Shown here: piece after piece, positions 1 through 6,869 of the stretch
How the letters are laid out: every line of letters begins with the position of its first letter
How positions within the stretch are numbered: the stretch's first letter is position 1
Assembly: GCA_947446935.1 (NCBI GenBank)
Contig: CANFIV010000008.1
Location: forward strand, 1 to 12,369
Length of the DNA: 12,369 nt
From: Sphingomonadaceae bacterium
GTDB taxonomy: Bacteria; Pseudomonadota; Alphaproteobacteria; Sphingomonadales; Sphingomonadaceae
Reading direction: 5' to 3'
Made by a program: the position numbers and the translations under genes
The notes under the pieces: generated by a model
Told to the model about the DNA's origin: nothing
Database searches by the model: none
Seen by the model: the letters and a program-made list of their open reading frames with translations, nothing else

Positions 1-102
1 GAGGATGCCCTTGATCTTGCCGTCCATGGGCAGATAGGCGTTGATGGCCCACAGGCCGACGCCGACGACGATCAGCGTGATGATGACATTGATGAGGGGC
101 AT
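1..102 (-). CDS. Small membrane protein, Thivi_2564-like, 5' part only
   Basis: The first 34 codons of a minus-strand gene that runs off the left edge. The peptide starts MPLINVIITLIVVGVGLWAI and continues with a short polar turn containing NAYLPMDGKIKGIL. One hydrophobic helix (about residues 3-20) followed by a PMD-K-IK turn matches what I remember of the tiny 'Thivi_2564 family' membrane proteins, usually about 50-60 aa with a second helix after the turn. Role unknown. The start ATG has a modest GGGA about 10 nt upstream. It lies 83 bp downstream of the patatin-like gene on the same strand and could be transcribed with it. The family name is from memory; the reading frame and helix are seen directly. 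Confidence 0.7.
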   Translation of the reverse strand, partial: MPLINVIITLIVVGVGLWAINAYLPMDGKIKGIL

Positions 103-185
103 GACTTTGGTTTCCCGGGATTTGGGGAGGCCAATGTCGGCGCTCCCGTTACCGGTTCAAACCGATGAAGCGCCTGAAGGTTCCA

Positions 186-1343
186 TCATTCATCTTGCGC
201 GGGCGGGGTCTTCGCCCAGAACGTGCCCGTCTCGCCCAGCTTCAGGCCATACGCGAACAGGCTGCGCATGAAGGCGGTGTCGAAAAGGTTATGATCGGCG
301 CTGGGGTAGCTTCGGTCGATGAAGCTGAGGTTGAAATCGACCCCATGATCCTTGGCGTAGAGGTAGCTCAAATTGACTGTGCTCGCGGTTGATCGGCGCA
401 GATTGAGCGAGATCGCCTGGCTGGCGATGGGCACCGTACGCGGCTTCACAAGATGAAACTCGCCGTTCAATTTGTTGTTTACGATCATGTAGATATGCAG
501 CGGACGCGCGGCGTTGGGGACACGGTCGGCTACAATGGCGTCGTCGGGTAAAGTCAGAATTTGGGCGGTGGTGCCGCCATCGACATGCATTTCGGAGATT
601 GTTCGGCCGCCCACTTCGGACTTGATCATCACGGGCGTGAAGAACGCCGGTATCGCGGAGGATGCAAGCAGCACCTGACGGAACAGCGCATAGCGCCCCG
701 GTGCACTGCTCGCTGCGATGGCACCCATGTTCCAGATCACCATGCGCTGCGCATCGAGATTGGCGGTGCCGACGAACAATCGCCGCCCGCGCGCATGCTC
801 GCGCCCGATCCGGTCGATCAGGGCATCGGTCATGATCTCGCCGATCATCCTCGCGAGCGGTTTGGTGCTGGCAACGCTCGGCGCGATCGGGATGGCGAGC
901 GGAAAACGGTTCTTGAAGATGTCTTTGGCCGAGATCGTCGTGAACAGCTTTTCGAGCGTCGGATCCTGATCGGACCCCAGAAATGCGAATGGCGCTATCA
1001 GCGCGCCGGTGCTGACCCCTGTCACGATCGCGAACTCGGGCCGCGTGCCCGATTTTGTCCAGCCGGTGAGCAGCCCCGCGCCATAAGCGCCGTTGTCTGA
1101 TCCGCCCGAGAGTGCGAGCATCGAGCGCTCGCCCCTGGCCCCGGCGAAAGCAGGCGCCATGAGCCGCGCGGCATCCGGCGCATCTGCCCAGAAGCGCGCT
1201 TGCGGTACTCCGGGGATGCGGGCTTCGGCCTGCTGCGTCTCGTTGAACGGTTCGCGCTCGATCGTGGCGCAAGAGGACAGCGCAAGACTGGCCGCAAACA
1301 GCGTAGCCCTTGGCAAAGCCCCCATCATTCTTCCCAAAGCCAT
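186..1343 (-). CDS. Patatin-like phospholipase, predicted lipoprotein
   Basis: A 385-aa protein expected to hydrolyse acyl esters of lipids at the cell envelope. The N-terminus is a lipoprotein signal: basic residues, a hydrophobic stretch, then the lipobox LSSC with Cys25 as the likely lipidated residue. The patatin fold is marked by a glycine-rich oxyanion loop (ALSGGSDNGAYGAG, about 77-90), the nucleophile elbow GVSTG (109-113, Ser111) and the catalytic Asp in DGG (Asp255), giving a Ser-Asp dyad. Start choice: AGGAGG lies 4 nt before the ATG at 1343; the alternative ATGs at 1328 and 1325 lie too far from it. It follows the GH130 gene by 36 bp on the same strand, so it may be the fourth gene of that operon. 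Substrate unknown. The catalytic residues are seen, the family is secure, and lipid anchoring is inferred from the lipobox. Confidence 0.92.
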   Translation of the reverse strand: MALGRMMGALPRATLFAASLALSSCATIEREPFNETQQAEARIPGVPQARFWADAPDAARLMAPAFAGARGERSMLALSGGSDNGAYGAGLLTGWTKSGTRPEFAIVTGVSTGALIAPFAFLGSDQDPTLEKLFTTISAKDIFKNRFPLAIPIAPSVASTKPLARMIGEIMTDALIDRIGREHARGRRLFVGTANLDAQRMVIWNMGAIAASSAPGRYALFRQVLLASSAIPAFFTPVMIKSEVGGRTISEMHVDGGTTAQILTLPDDAIVADRVPNAARPLHIYMIVNNKLNGEFHLVKPRTVPIASQAISLNLRRSTASTVNLSYLYAKDHGVDFNLSFIDRSYPSADHNLFDTAFMRSLFAYGLKLGETGTFWAKTPPAQDE

Positions 1344-1379
1344 TCCCCCTCCTGCGACAATGCATGATCCTGAACGCCG

Positions 1380-2666
1380 TCAGCCTTTCAGCTGCCGCAG
1401 CAAGGCGTCGATCTTGACCGTCGCGAAGGTCGAGAACGTATCCGAGATAGCATAGGGCAGCACGATCCGCTCACCCAATCGCATCGCGCCGCAGGTGTAG
1501 ACCACATTCGGCACATAGCCCTCGCGCTCGGATTTCTCGGGCTGGATCAGCGGTTCATGGCTGCGTGCCAACACGCGGGTGGGATCGGCCTTGTCGAGCA
1601 GCACTGCGCCGATTGCGTAGCGACGCACCGGGCCGACGCCGTGGGTGAACAGCAGCCAGCCCTCGTCAAGCTCGATCGGCGAACCGCAATTGCCAATCTG
1701 CACGAATTCCCAAGGGAAACGCGGACCCAGCACAATCTTGCCCAAGCCCCAGCTGTACAGGTCGTCCGAGAGAATCAGGTGCAGGTTTTCGTTGTCGTGC
1801 CGTGCGATCATCGCATAGCGGCCGTCGATCTTCCGCGGGAACAGCGCCATGCCCTTGTTTTGCGCGGCCTTACCTTCCAGCGGGGTCATTCGGAAGGTCA
1901 CGAAGTCCTTGGTTTCCAGAAGCTCGGAGCGGATCTCACGCCCGCTGTAGGCGGTGTAGGTAGCGTAATAGGTCGTCTCTCCCTCATCCTGAAACGCCAC
2001 GAAGCGCGCATCCTCGATGCCGTTCGATTGGCTTTCGGTGATTGGGAAGATCACCCGCTCGCTGATATCGCTGGCCGGATCGAACGCCAGCGTCAGCCGG
2101 TCGCCGACACGAGCGGTCACATCGGGCACGCTGGCAAGCCGCGCAGGCGGATCGACCGTCACTGTGCCATTGGCCGCAACCACGCCGGAACGGAACGTCA
2201 GAGAAGAAACATGGCCTTCGCCCACTGCTCGCACGCTCAGCACGAAACGGCCATAGCCTTCGCGCAGGCCCGACTGGTCCGGGTGCGGCACGATGCTGGG
2301 ATTGAACAGAGCCGCCGCCTCGAAGCTGTATTCGTGCATGAAATAGGCGCCGACAAGCTGGCACTGCTCGCGCGTGAAGTTGTCGTGGCTGTCGAACACG
2401 GTTTCCATCTGCCGCGCGCGACTATCGAACTGCGCGAGCAAGTTGCGATGCCGACCTTCGAAATTGTCGAGCGTTGCCTTGAGCAGCGCATGCACTTCCG
2501 GTTCTGGCAGCGCCATCACCCGGTCAACGATGTGGTTGGCTCGGCTCTTGTCCAGATTGTTGAGATTGCGCGGCTCCACCGAAGGCCGGAAAGGGCGGAC
2601 GACGACGCGCGAGGGATCGGGCAGCAAATGCAGTGCCTGGCGATTGAAGAACGGGGTTGGCTTCAT
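1380..2666 (-). CDS. Glycoside hydrolase family 130-type phosphorylase (beta-mannoside phosphorylase-like)
   Basis: A 428-aa protein resembling GH130 enzymes, which cleave beta-mannosides with phosphate to give mannose 1-phosphate (some members are hydrolases). Family-like signatures are FNPSIVP (121-127), the IEDAR motif (217-221, whose Asp I take as the conserved general-acid position), NKGMALFPRKIDGRYAMIARH (about 270-290), IGNCGSPIELDEGWLLFTHG (about 325-344) and PNVVYTCGA with PYAISDT near the C-terminus. The N-terminal ~110 residues are a mostly helical extension. No signal peptide, so cytoplasmic. Start choice: the open frame extends to 2864 but overlaps the upstream glycosyltransferase; ATG 2666 lies 7 nt after that gene's stop, with AAGGA overlapping the stop (TAAGGACGCCATG), so the two are probably translationally coupled. 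The mannose specificity is a family expectation, not visible here. Confidence 0.88.
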   Translation of the reverse strand: MKPTPFFNRQALHLLPDPSRVVVRPFRPSVEPRNLNNLDKSRANHIVDRVMALPEPEVHALLKATLDNFEGRHRNLLAQFDSRARQMETVFDSHDNFTREQCQLVGAYFMHEYSFEAAALFNPSIVPHPDQSGLREGYGRFVLSVRAVGEGHVSSLTFRSGVVAANGTVTVDPPARLASVPDVTARVGDRLTLAFDPASDISERVIFPITESQSNGIEDARFVAFQDEGETTYYATYTAYSGREIRSELLETKDFVTFRMTPLEGKAAQNKGMALFPRKIDGRYAMIARHDNENLHLILSDDLYSWGLGKIVLGPRFPWEFVQIGNCGSPIELDEGWLLFTHGVGPVRRYAIGAVLLDKADPTRVLARSHEPLIQPEKSEREGYVPNVVYTCGAMRLGERIVLPYAISDTFSTFATVKIDALLRQLKG

Positions 2667-2673
2667 GGCGTCC

Positions 2674-4980
2674 TTAAGCAAGACACCGTGGGGCCGGTGC
2701 AGCCAGGCGCGTAGCAGTCCTGAGGGTGACATCTTGCACGAATTCGGCCTCGAAGCCGTGCATGTCGGCAAGCCCGAGCAAATAGGAGAGCACGGATTCC
2801 GCGCCGCGGTTCTCGTTGGCGCGATCGGGGTGGAGCCCGTCGCGGCAACTGCCTGTCGCCACATCTACCAGCGGGATCGCCAGATCGTTGTCTCCCATGA
2901 ACCAGGCGAAAGCACGCGCAGCCTCGCTCTGCCAACCGCCGGCAGGCTGGATCGCATGGGCCGCCGCGCAGGCCGCGATCGTTGCGCTCGCTTCCAGCGG
3001 CTGCTGATCGAAGGGGAGGGGGGCCTGCCGTGAAAGCAGGAACCCTTCCGAACCAACCGGCCGGAAATGCCCGGCAGGTGCAGTCTGTATATCGATGAGC
3101 CAGCGCAGACTGCGCAGGCCCGCATCGACCATATGGGCTTCCCCGGTGGCGCGGCCGGTGCGGATGAGCGCCTCGCACAGGCGCGCATTGTCATAGGTCA
3201 GGCGGTCCTCGAACCAGATGCGGCCAGGCTCCTCGGCTGTCAGCAAACGGATCTCCAGCCGCCGCGCCAGCGTGCCCCGGATCAGCCCTGCGGTCATATC
3301 TTCGGGATGCGCGGCGCAAAAGTGATCGAGACCGAGCAGCGTAAACGCCCAGGCGCGAGGTGAGGTGAAGTCCACCACGGTCTGCAGCGCGGCGCTAAAA
3401 AGGTCCGCCGCCCAACGCGATCGGGCCGGATCGGATCGGTCCTGCGCGCAGGCTCCGAGCGCCCACAAGGTGCGGCCATGGCTGTCCTCTGATCCCATGG
3501 CTTCAAGCCATTGGCGGCCAAAGCCCATGAAATTGCGGAACCGCCGGTTGTCCGGATTCCAGCCGTGCTGCAAGAAAGCGGCGAAACGCCCTGCCAACTG
3601 CTGGGCCAACGCGGGATCAAGCCCGCTCAGCGGCGTGCAGCACAGGAGCAGCGCGCGCGCGTTGTCATCGATGCAGTAGCCGTGGTGCCGATCAGGTATG
3701 CTGTGCACGGCGTGCTGAAACAACCCGGTGTCATCGCACATGGCCAGGAAATGGATCGCCGAAGGCTCAGGCAGGCGCGAGCGGTGCGATGGGGCGGCGA
3801 AAACCATTTCGCGTCCCGCAATCACCCGCAGCGGCTCGCGCCGGGTCGCCACGCGGAACGTCTCGGCATAGCGCCGCGCCGTGGAGGCCCAAGTCATTGG
3901 CCGGCTGGCGGAATAGGCGCGTTGCGCCATGGCGAGGCGCGCAGGCTCGTCTTCAAGCAATGTGCCCACTGCCTTGCCCAGTCTCAGCGGGTCGCCAAAC
4001 GGCACGAGCATGCCCGAACCGTCCGCCAGCAGCTCGGCGGCGTGCCAATAGGGCGTCGAGACAACCGGTCGGCCCAGCCCATGCGAATAGGCCAGTGTGC
4101 CCGAGGTCATCTGCGCGGCGTTCAGATAAGGCGTCACATAAACATCGCACATCGCGATATGTTCGAGGAGTTCCGGCCGATCGACAAAGCGGTTGAGGAA
4201 CACGACATGTTCGCTGAGCCCGAGCTTCTCGACCCGCGCGACCAGGCTCTCGCGATAGGCCTCGCCCGCCTCGCGCAGCAGTTGCGGGTGGGTTGCCCCC
4301 ATCACGACATAGACCGCCTCCGGTGTGCGCTCCACGATCGCGGGCATCGCCTCGATCATCATTTCGATGCCCTTGCTCGGGCCGATCAGGCCGAAGGTGA
4401 GCACGACCTTGCGGCCTTCATAACCAAGCTTTTCCTTGGCCGCAGCGGGACCGGCGAAGGGCACATCCGGGATGCCGTGCGGTATGACCACGATTTGATC
4501 GGGATCGGCACCGAACGTTTCGATCAGGATATCGCGCCCCTTGCGCGCCATCACGACGACGCGGCTCGAGGCGGTGAGGATCGCCTGCATCACTGTGCGC
4601 TGCTCTGCGGTCGGCTTGTCGAGCACAGTGTGCAGCGTTGTGACCAGCGGCACCCGCAGCGCGGCGATGAGCGCGAGCAGGTGGTTGCCAGCCTCCCCGC
4701 CGAAGATGCCGAATTCGTGTTGCAGGCACACCACATCGAAGCCCTCTTCGTTGAGGAAGCTGGCGGCGGCACGGTAATCGGCCGGCCTGTCCTCGCGGAT
4801 GCGGCGGCGCACCTGTGGCGGATAGGCATGGGCGCAGCCCGGATCGCTCATGGCGATGATCGCGGTTTCGGCGACCTCGGGCAGCGCGCTCACGGCCAGC
4901 TCCAGATCAGTGGTGAAGGTCGCTATGCCGCAGCGACGGGGGAGGGAATTGCCAATGAAGGCGACACGAAGCGGGCGCAT
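2674..4980 (-). CDS. GT4-like glycosyltransferase fused to a helical C-terminal domain
   Basis: A 768-aa cytoplasmic protein in two parts. Residues 1 to about 380 are a GT-B glycosyltransferase: an N-terminal Rossmann start (RVAFIGNSLPRRCGIATFT), LQHEFGIFGG (86-95), VVIPHGIPDV (164-173), the donor-site strand TFGLIGPSKG (195-204) and PYWHAAELL (310-318). The usual GT4 EX7E motif is not conserved; the matching region reads AQMTSGTLAYSHGLGRPVVS. Residues about 400-768 form a separate domain starting SAIHFLAMCDDTGLFQHA and RHHGYCIDDNARALL, helix-rich and resembling an (alpha/alpha) toroid; its activity is unknown. Start choice: ATG 4980 has AGGAGG with an 8-nt spacer; upstream codons of the open frame overlap the small gene and look non-coding. 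The next gene is a GH130 phosphorylase, suggesting a shared mannoside or glucoside-type glycan, though donor and acceptor cannot be read from the sequence. Confidence 0.9.
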   Translation of the reverse strand: MRPLRVAFIGNSLPRRCGIATFTTDLELAVSALPEVAETAIIAMSDPGCAHAYPPQVRRRIREDRPADYRAAASFLNEEGFDVVCLQHEFGIFGGEAGNHLLALIAALRVPLVTTLHTVLDKPTAEQRTVMQAILTASSRVVVMARKGRDILIETFGADPDQIVVIPHGIPDVPFAGPAAAKEKLGYEGRKVVLTFGLIGPSKGIEMMIEAMPAIVERTPEAVYVVMGATHPQLLREAGEAYRESLVARVEKLGLSEHVVFLNRFVDRPELLEHIAMCDVYVTPYLNAAQMTSGTLAYSHGLGRPVVSTPYWHAAELLADGSGMLVPFGDPLRLGKAVGTLLEDEPARLAMAQRAYSASRPMTWASTARRYAETFRVATRREPLRVIAGREMVFAAPSHRSRLPEPSAIHFLAMCDDTGLFQHAVHSIPDRHHGYCIDDNARALLLCCTPLSGLDPALAQQLAGRFAAFLQHGWNPDNRRFRNFMGFGRQWLEAMGSEDSHGRTLWALGACAQDRSDPARSRWAADLFSAALQTVVDFTSPRAWAFTLLGLDHFCAAHPEDMTAGLIRGTLARRLEIRLLTAEEPGRIWFEDRLTYDNARLCEALIRTGRATGEAHMVDAGLRSLRWLIDIQTAPAGHFRPVGSEGFLLSRQAPLPFDQQPLEASATIAACAAAHAIQPAGGWQSEAARAFAWFMGDNDLAIPLVDVATGSCRDGLHPDRANENRGAESVLSYLLGLADMHGFEAEFVQDVTLRTATRLAAPAPRCLA

Positions 4981-4988
4981 GCGAAAAT

Positions 4989-4996
4989 CCTCCTCA
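4989..4996 (-). promoter_or_regulatory. Ribosome binding site overlapping a stop codon (coupling site)
   Basis: On the minus strand the sequence TGAGGAGG holds both the stop of the 45-aa gene and a perfect AGGAGG Shine-Dalgarno placed 8 nt before the glycosyltransferase ATG at 4980. This decides the glycosyltransferase start and implies that ribosomes ending on the small gene can feed the next one. Confidence 0.75.
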
Positions 4997-5131
4997 GGCC
5001 GTGCCTTTGGGTTTGCGGGGTGGGCCGCCATTGGCGACGGCAACCGAGGAGACCGCTGCGGGCTCGGAACTGGTCCTGATGGCCTTGGGCTTGCGCACTT
5101 CGCGGTTGCTGCGTTTGGGGGACTTGGCCAT
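4994..5131 (-). CDS. Small basic protein (45 aa), first gene of the glycosyltransferase operon
   Basis: A short open frame of 45 codons, starting MAKSPKRSNREVRKPKAIRT and ending PPRKPKGTA. The N-terminal half is strongly basic (K/R/S/N), the rest is Ala/Ser/Val/Pro-rich and probably disordered. I recall similar small 'RSNRE-KKPK' proteins of unknown function in alphaproteobacteria but cannot verify this. Its TGA stop overlaps the AGGAGG of the glycosyltransferase gene (TGAGGAGG at 4989-4996), an arrangement typical of real coupled genes. Its own ribosome binding site is weak (AGGAG about 12 nt before the ATG). Function unknown; the RNA- or phosphate-binding look of the basic end is only a guess. 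It could also be a translated leader that sets glycosyltransferase expression. Confidence 0.62.
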   Translation of the reverse strand: MAKSPKRSNREVRKPKAIRTSSEPAAVSSVAVANGGPPRKPKGTA

Positions 5132-5493
5132 GGCGGGTCGCGGCTCCTGGAAGGGCTGGAATTGACGCGACCGGTGGTGATCGGTCTGTCGGGGTCGCTG
5201 GATTTAACCGGGCCTCGGCGCAATTGTTCCCCGCGTTATCCGCTTCCGGGTCAAAGAGATGGTGCACTGCGGCAAGAAGAGCTGCCGGGTGCCATCACTG
5301 CAGCAATCAGATCGGCTGCTGGCCTGTTTTTGCCCTTGAGGACAATTGCGCCGGAAGCGCTGCGCGTGAACATTAAATGTGTGTAAGGAGCGCGGTTGGA
5401 GACAGAAACGCAATTTTTGAGCGTTGCTGACCCTCAAATTAGGGCGTAACCATAACGCAGAAATGTCCGGCCCGATATCGTGAAGGAGTGGCT
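5132..5493. other. Divergent intergenic region, 362 bp, no convincing gene
   Basis: This stretch separates the minus-strand glycan operon from the plus-strand cytochrome c gene and should hold promoters for both. I see no good sigma-70 pair on either strand. Notable small elements are a perfect hyphenated palindrome ACATTAAATGT at 5370-5380, a short inverted repeat CCCT-N6-AGGG at 5431-5444, and an AAGGAG at 5385-5390 followed 5 nt later by a TTG that opens only a 17-codon frame. Open frames on the minus strand here have no ribosome binding site and no recognisable product. Confidence 0.5.
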
Positions 5494-6012
5494 ATGAAAA
5501 AGTTGAGAGGATACATTGGTCTCATCGCTCTCTCCGCAGCCTTGGCGGCTTGCGGCGGCAAGAAGGAAGAGGCTGCAGCGCCTGCGGCAGAAGCACCTGC
5601 AGCAGCACCGGCGGCCGCCGATGCAGCGGCACCTGCGGCTGCGCCTGCGAAGGTCGCGGCTGATGCTGTCGATACGCTCGATGGCGCCAAGTTTGCCGAC
5701 CAGAAGGGCGATGAAACCAAGGGTATGGCGATCTTCACGCAGTGCAAGGCGTGCCACGTGATCGATCCCGGCGTGAACCGCATCGGGCCCTCGCTCCACG
5801 GCATCATCGGCCGCAAGGCGGGCGAAATCGCCGGCTTCGCCTATTCGGCAGCCAACAAGAGCAGCGGCATCACCTGGACGCCCGAGAAGCTGTTCCAGTA
5901 TCTCGAAAAGCCGAGCCGCGTGGTCCCAGGCACGAAGATGACCTTCGCCGGCCTGCCCAAGGCACAGGACCGCGCCGACGTGATCGCCTATCTGACCAGC
6001 GCTACGAAGTAA
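5494..6012 (+). CDS. Class I c-type cytochrome, predicted lipoprotein
   Basis: A 172-aa electron-transfer protein of the periplasmic side. It has a lipoprotein signal ending LAAC (Cys20), then a low-complexity Ala/Pro/Glu linker (about 25-58) that probably acts as a flexible tether, then a cytochrome c fold of about 110 residues. Heme attachment is CKACH (84-88); the distal ligand is Met149 in PGTKMTFAG, and RIGPSLHGIIGRKAG is typical of mitochondrial-like/CycM-type cytochromes. CycM of other alphaproteobacteria uses a transmembrane anchor; here the anchor appears to be lipid. Start choice: AAGGAG (5483-5488) sits 5 nt before ATG 5494; the in-frame GTG at 5488 overlaps that binding site and is unlikely. 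It is followed by its own terminator, so it is probably monocistronic. Partner (terminal oxidase or other) unknown. Confidence 0.93.
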   Translation: MKKLRGYIGLIALSAALAACGGKKEEAAAPAAEAPAAAPAAADAAAPAAAPAKVAADAVDTLDGAKFADQKGDETKGMAIFTQCKACHVIDPGVNRIGPSLHGIIGRKAGEIAGFAYSAANKSSGITWTPEKLFQYLEKPSRVVPGTKMTFAGLPKAQDRADVIAYLTSATK

Positions 6013-6042
6013 GCGTTCGTTTCAGACTGCGCATGAAAAGAG

Positions 6043-6074
6043 CGCCGCTCCTTCGCGGGAGCGGCGTTTTTTTT
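6043..6074 (+). terminator. Intrinsic terminator after the cytochrome c gene
   Basis: A 9-bp perfect stem (CGCCGCTCC at 6043-6051 with GGAGCGGCG at 6058-6066), a 6-nt loop, and eight T residues at 6067-6074. It starts 30 nt after the cytochrome stop codon. Confidence 0.93.
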
Positions 6075-6195
6075 GGTAGAGGGGAATCACAAAAGATGCC
6101 TCTCGATCTTCCCAGAGCATGCGTGATGCGAGTGGCTGTTTCCGCCCAATTGTGGACATCGCTGCATTGAGATTACTCTGTTCAGGGGGTGTTCG

Positions 6196-6465
6196 ATGGC
6201 TGACGCGAAGTTGCTTTCTGAGCCGACAAATGGAGCCGTGGTTCATTTTCCTGGTCGCGCCTTTCCGGGGGTGGTCATTCAAGGCGATACTCTCGACAAA
6301 CTGATCGTCGAGTTGCGCGAAGTGTCAAATGAGGACAATGCGATTGTGCGCGATCAGCTGCTTGCTGACGTGATCGAGCGACTGGAAGGCTTGCAAGCGC
6401 GCTACGAAACCGTGTTGAAGAGGGAGGGCATGGCTCTTCCTTACTCACGAGCGAACGGGAGCTAA
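6196..6465 (+). CDS. Small conserved protein, DUF6959-like
   Basis: An 89-aa soluble protein of unknown function. The N-terminal half contains AVVHFPGRAFPGVVIQGDTL (about 14-33), which I recall as the hallmark of the DUF6959 group; the C-terminal half is helical and charged (LLADVIERLEGLQARYETVL). A good binding site AGGGGG (6184-6189) lies 6 nt before the ATG. There is no signal peptide or membrane segment. It stands alone on the plus strand between the cytochrome terminator and the repeat-bracketed nuclease, in an otherwise accessory-looking patch. Related proteins in other phyla would fit horizontal spread or an immunity/partner role, but nothing in the sequence tells which. The family name is from memory. 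Confidence 0.8.
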   Translation: MADAKLLSEPTNGAVVHFPGRAFPGVVIQGDTLDKLIVELREVSNEDNAIVRDQLLADVIERLEGLQARYETVLKREGMALPYSRANGS

Positions 6466-6479
6466 CCACCAAAACCCAT

Positions 6480-6510
6480 CGTCGCCCCGTGCTTGACACG
6501 GGGCTTGGCT
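6480..6510. repeat. Left copy of a 31-bp inverted repeat with palindromic core
   Basis: This copy is the exact reverse complement of 6870-6900. Its core folds into an 8-bp stem (GCCCCGTG 6484-6491 with CACGGGGC 6497-6504) around the loop CTTGA. It starts 14 nt after the stop of the DUF6959-like gene, and its inner end overlaps the TAG stop of the nuclease gene (6509-6511). There is no T-run, so it is not a classical intrinsic terminator, but it could stabilise the 3' ends of both convergent transcripts. Confidence 0.95.
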
Positions 6511-6835
6511 ACCTTTCGGCGTTGCCATTCGGCGCTTCCTCCGCTGGATACCACTGATCCCAAAGGTCCAGCCAATCGGGATTGTTCGCCTCGATCAGCG
6601 CGAATTTCCATTCCCGGCGCCATTTCTTAACGAGCTTTTCGCGGGCGATGGCGGGTTCGATTTCCTCATGCCGTTCGGCATAGACCAGCCGTGCCTTGTC
6701 GAAGTCCCTGACATGCATCGACCCTTTACCCTCGCGATGTTGCCAAACTCGCCGGATCAGATCGGAGGTAACGCCGACATACGTCCCGCCGCGATAGCGG
6801 TTCGCCATGATGTAGACCCAGCCGCCTTTCTCCAT
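6509..6835 (-). CDS. GIY-YIG domain nuclease, URI/YhbQ-like
   Basis: A 108-aa single-domain GIY-YIG protein. The family's two signature tripeptides appear as VYI (7-9) and YVG (19-21), with the catalytic Arg in DLIRRVWQHR (Arg28 or Arg29), His33, the metal-binding Glu in AIAREKLVKKW (Glu66), and the conserved Asn in NNPDW (84-85). These small proteins are related to YhbQ and to the UvrC/Slx1 nuclease domain; many are annotated only as endonucleases of unknown target. All catalytic positions look intact. Start ATG 6835 is preceded by GGGAG at very short spacing. The TAG stop borrows two bases from the left 31-bp repeat, which ties the gene physically to the repeats. Its likely substrate, the palindromic repeats or cruciforms, is inferred. 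Confidence 0.9.
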   Translation of the reverse strand: MEKGGWVYIMANRYRGGTYVGVTSDLIRRVWQHREGKGSMHVRDFDKARLVYAERHEEIEPAIAREKLVKKWRREWKFALIEANNPDWLDLWDQWYPAEEAPNGNAER

Positions 6836-6869
6836 CGCTCCCTCATGCCAAACGCGAGGCTGCGGGGGA

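Noticed and set aside
2667..2864. N-terminal extension of the GH130 protein
   Set aside because: The extra 66 codons lie within the glycosyltransferase gene in another frame and show no homology-like features; ATG 2666 has a coupled AAGGA.
3511..5079. A 522-codon plus-strand open frame opposite the glycosyltransferase
   Set aside because: Same effect of GC-rich codon use; composition is unnatural and there is no ribosome binding site.
4981..5223. N-terminal extension of the glycosyltransferase
   Set aside because: The added 81 residues are Pro/Ser/Arg-rich, lack a ribosome binding site and overlap the small coupled gene; the AGGAGG before 4980 and the Rossmann start MRPLRVAFIG decide the start.
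5391..5450. Tiny TTG-started frame of 17 codons with AAGGAG upstream
   Set aside because: Very short, rare start codon, no recognisable peptide; kept only as a note on the intergenic region.
6096..6170. 24-codon frame before the DUF6959-like gene
   Set aside because: No ribosome binding site and no conserved-looking peptide.
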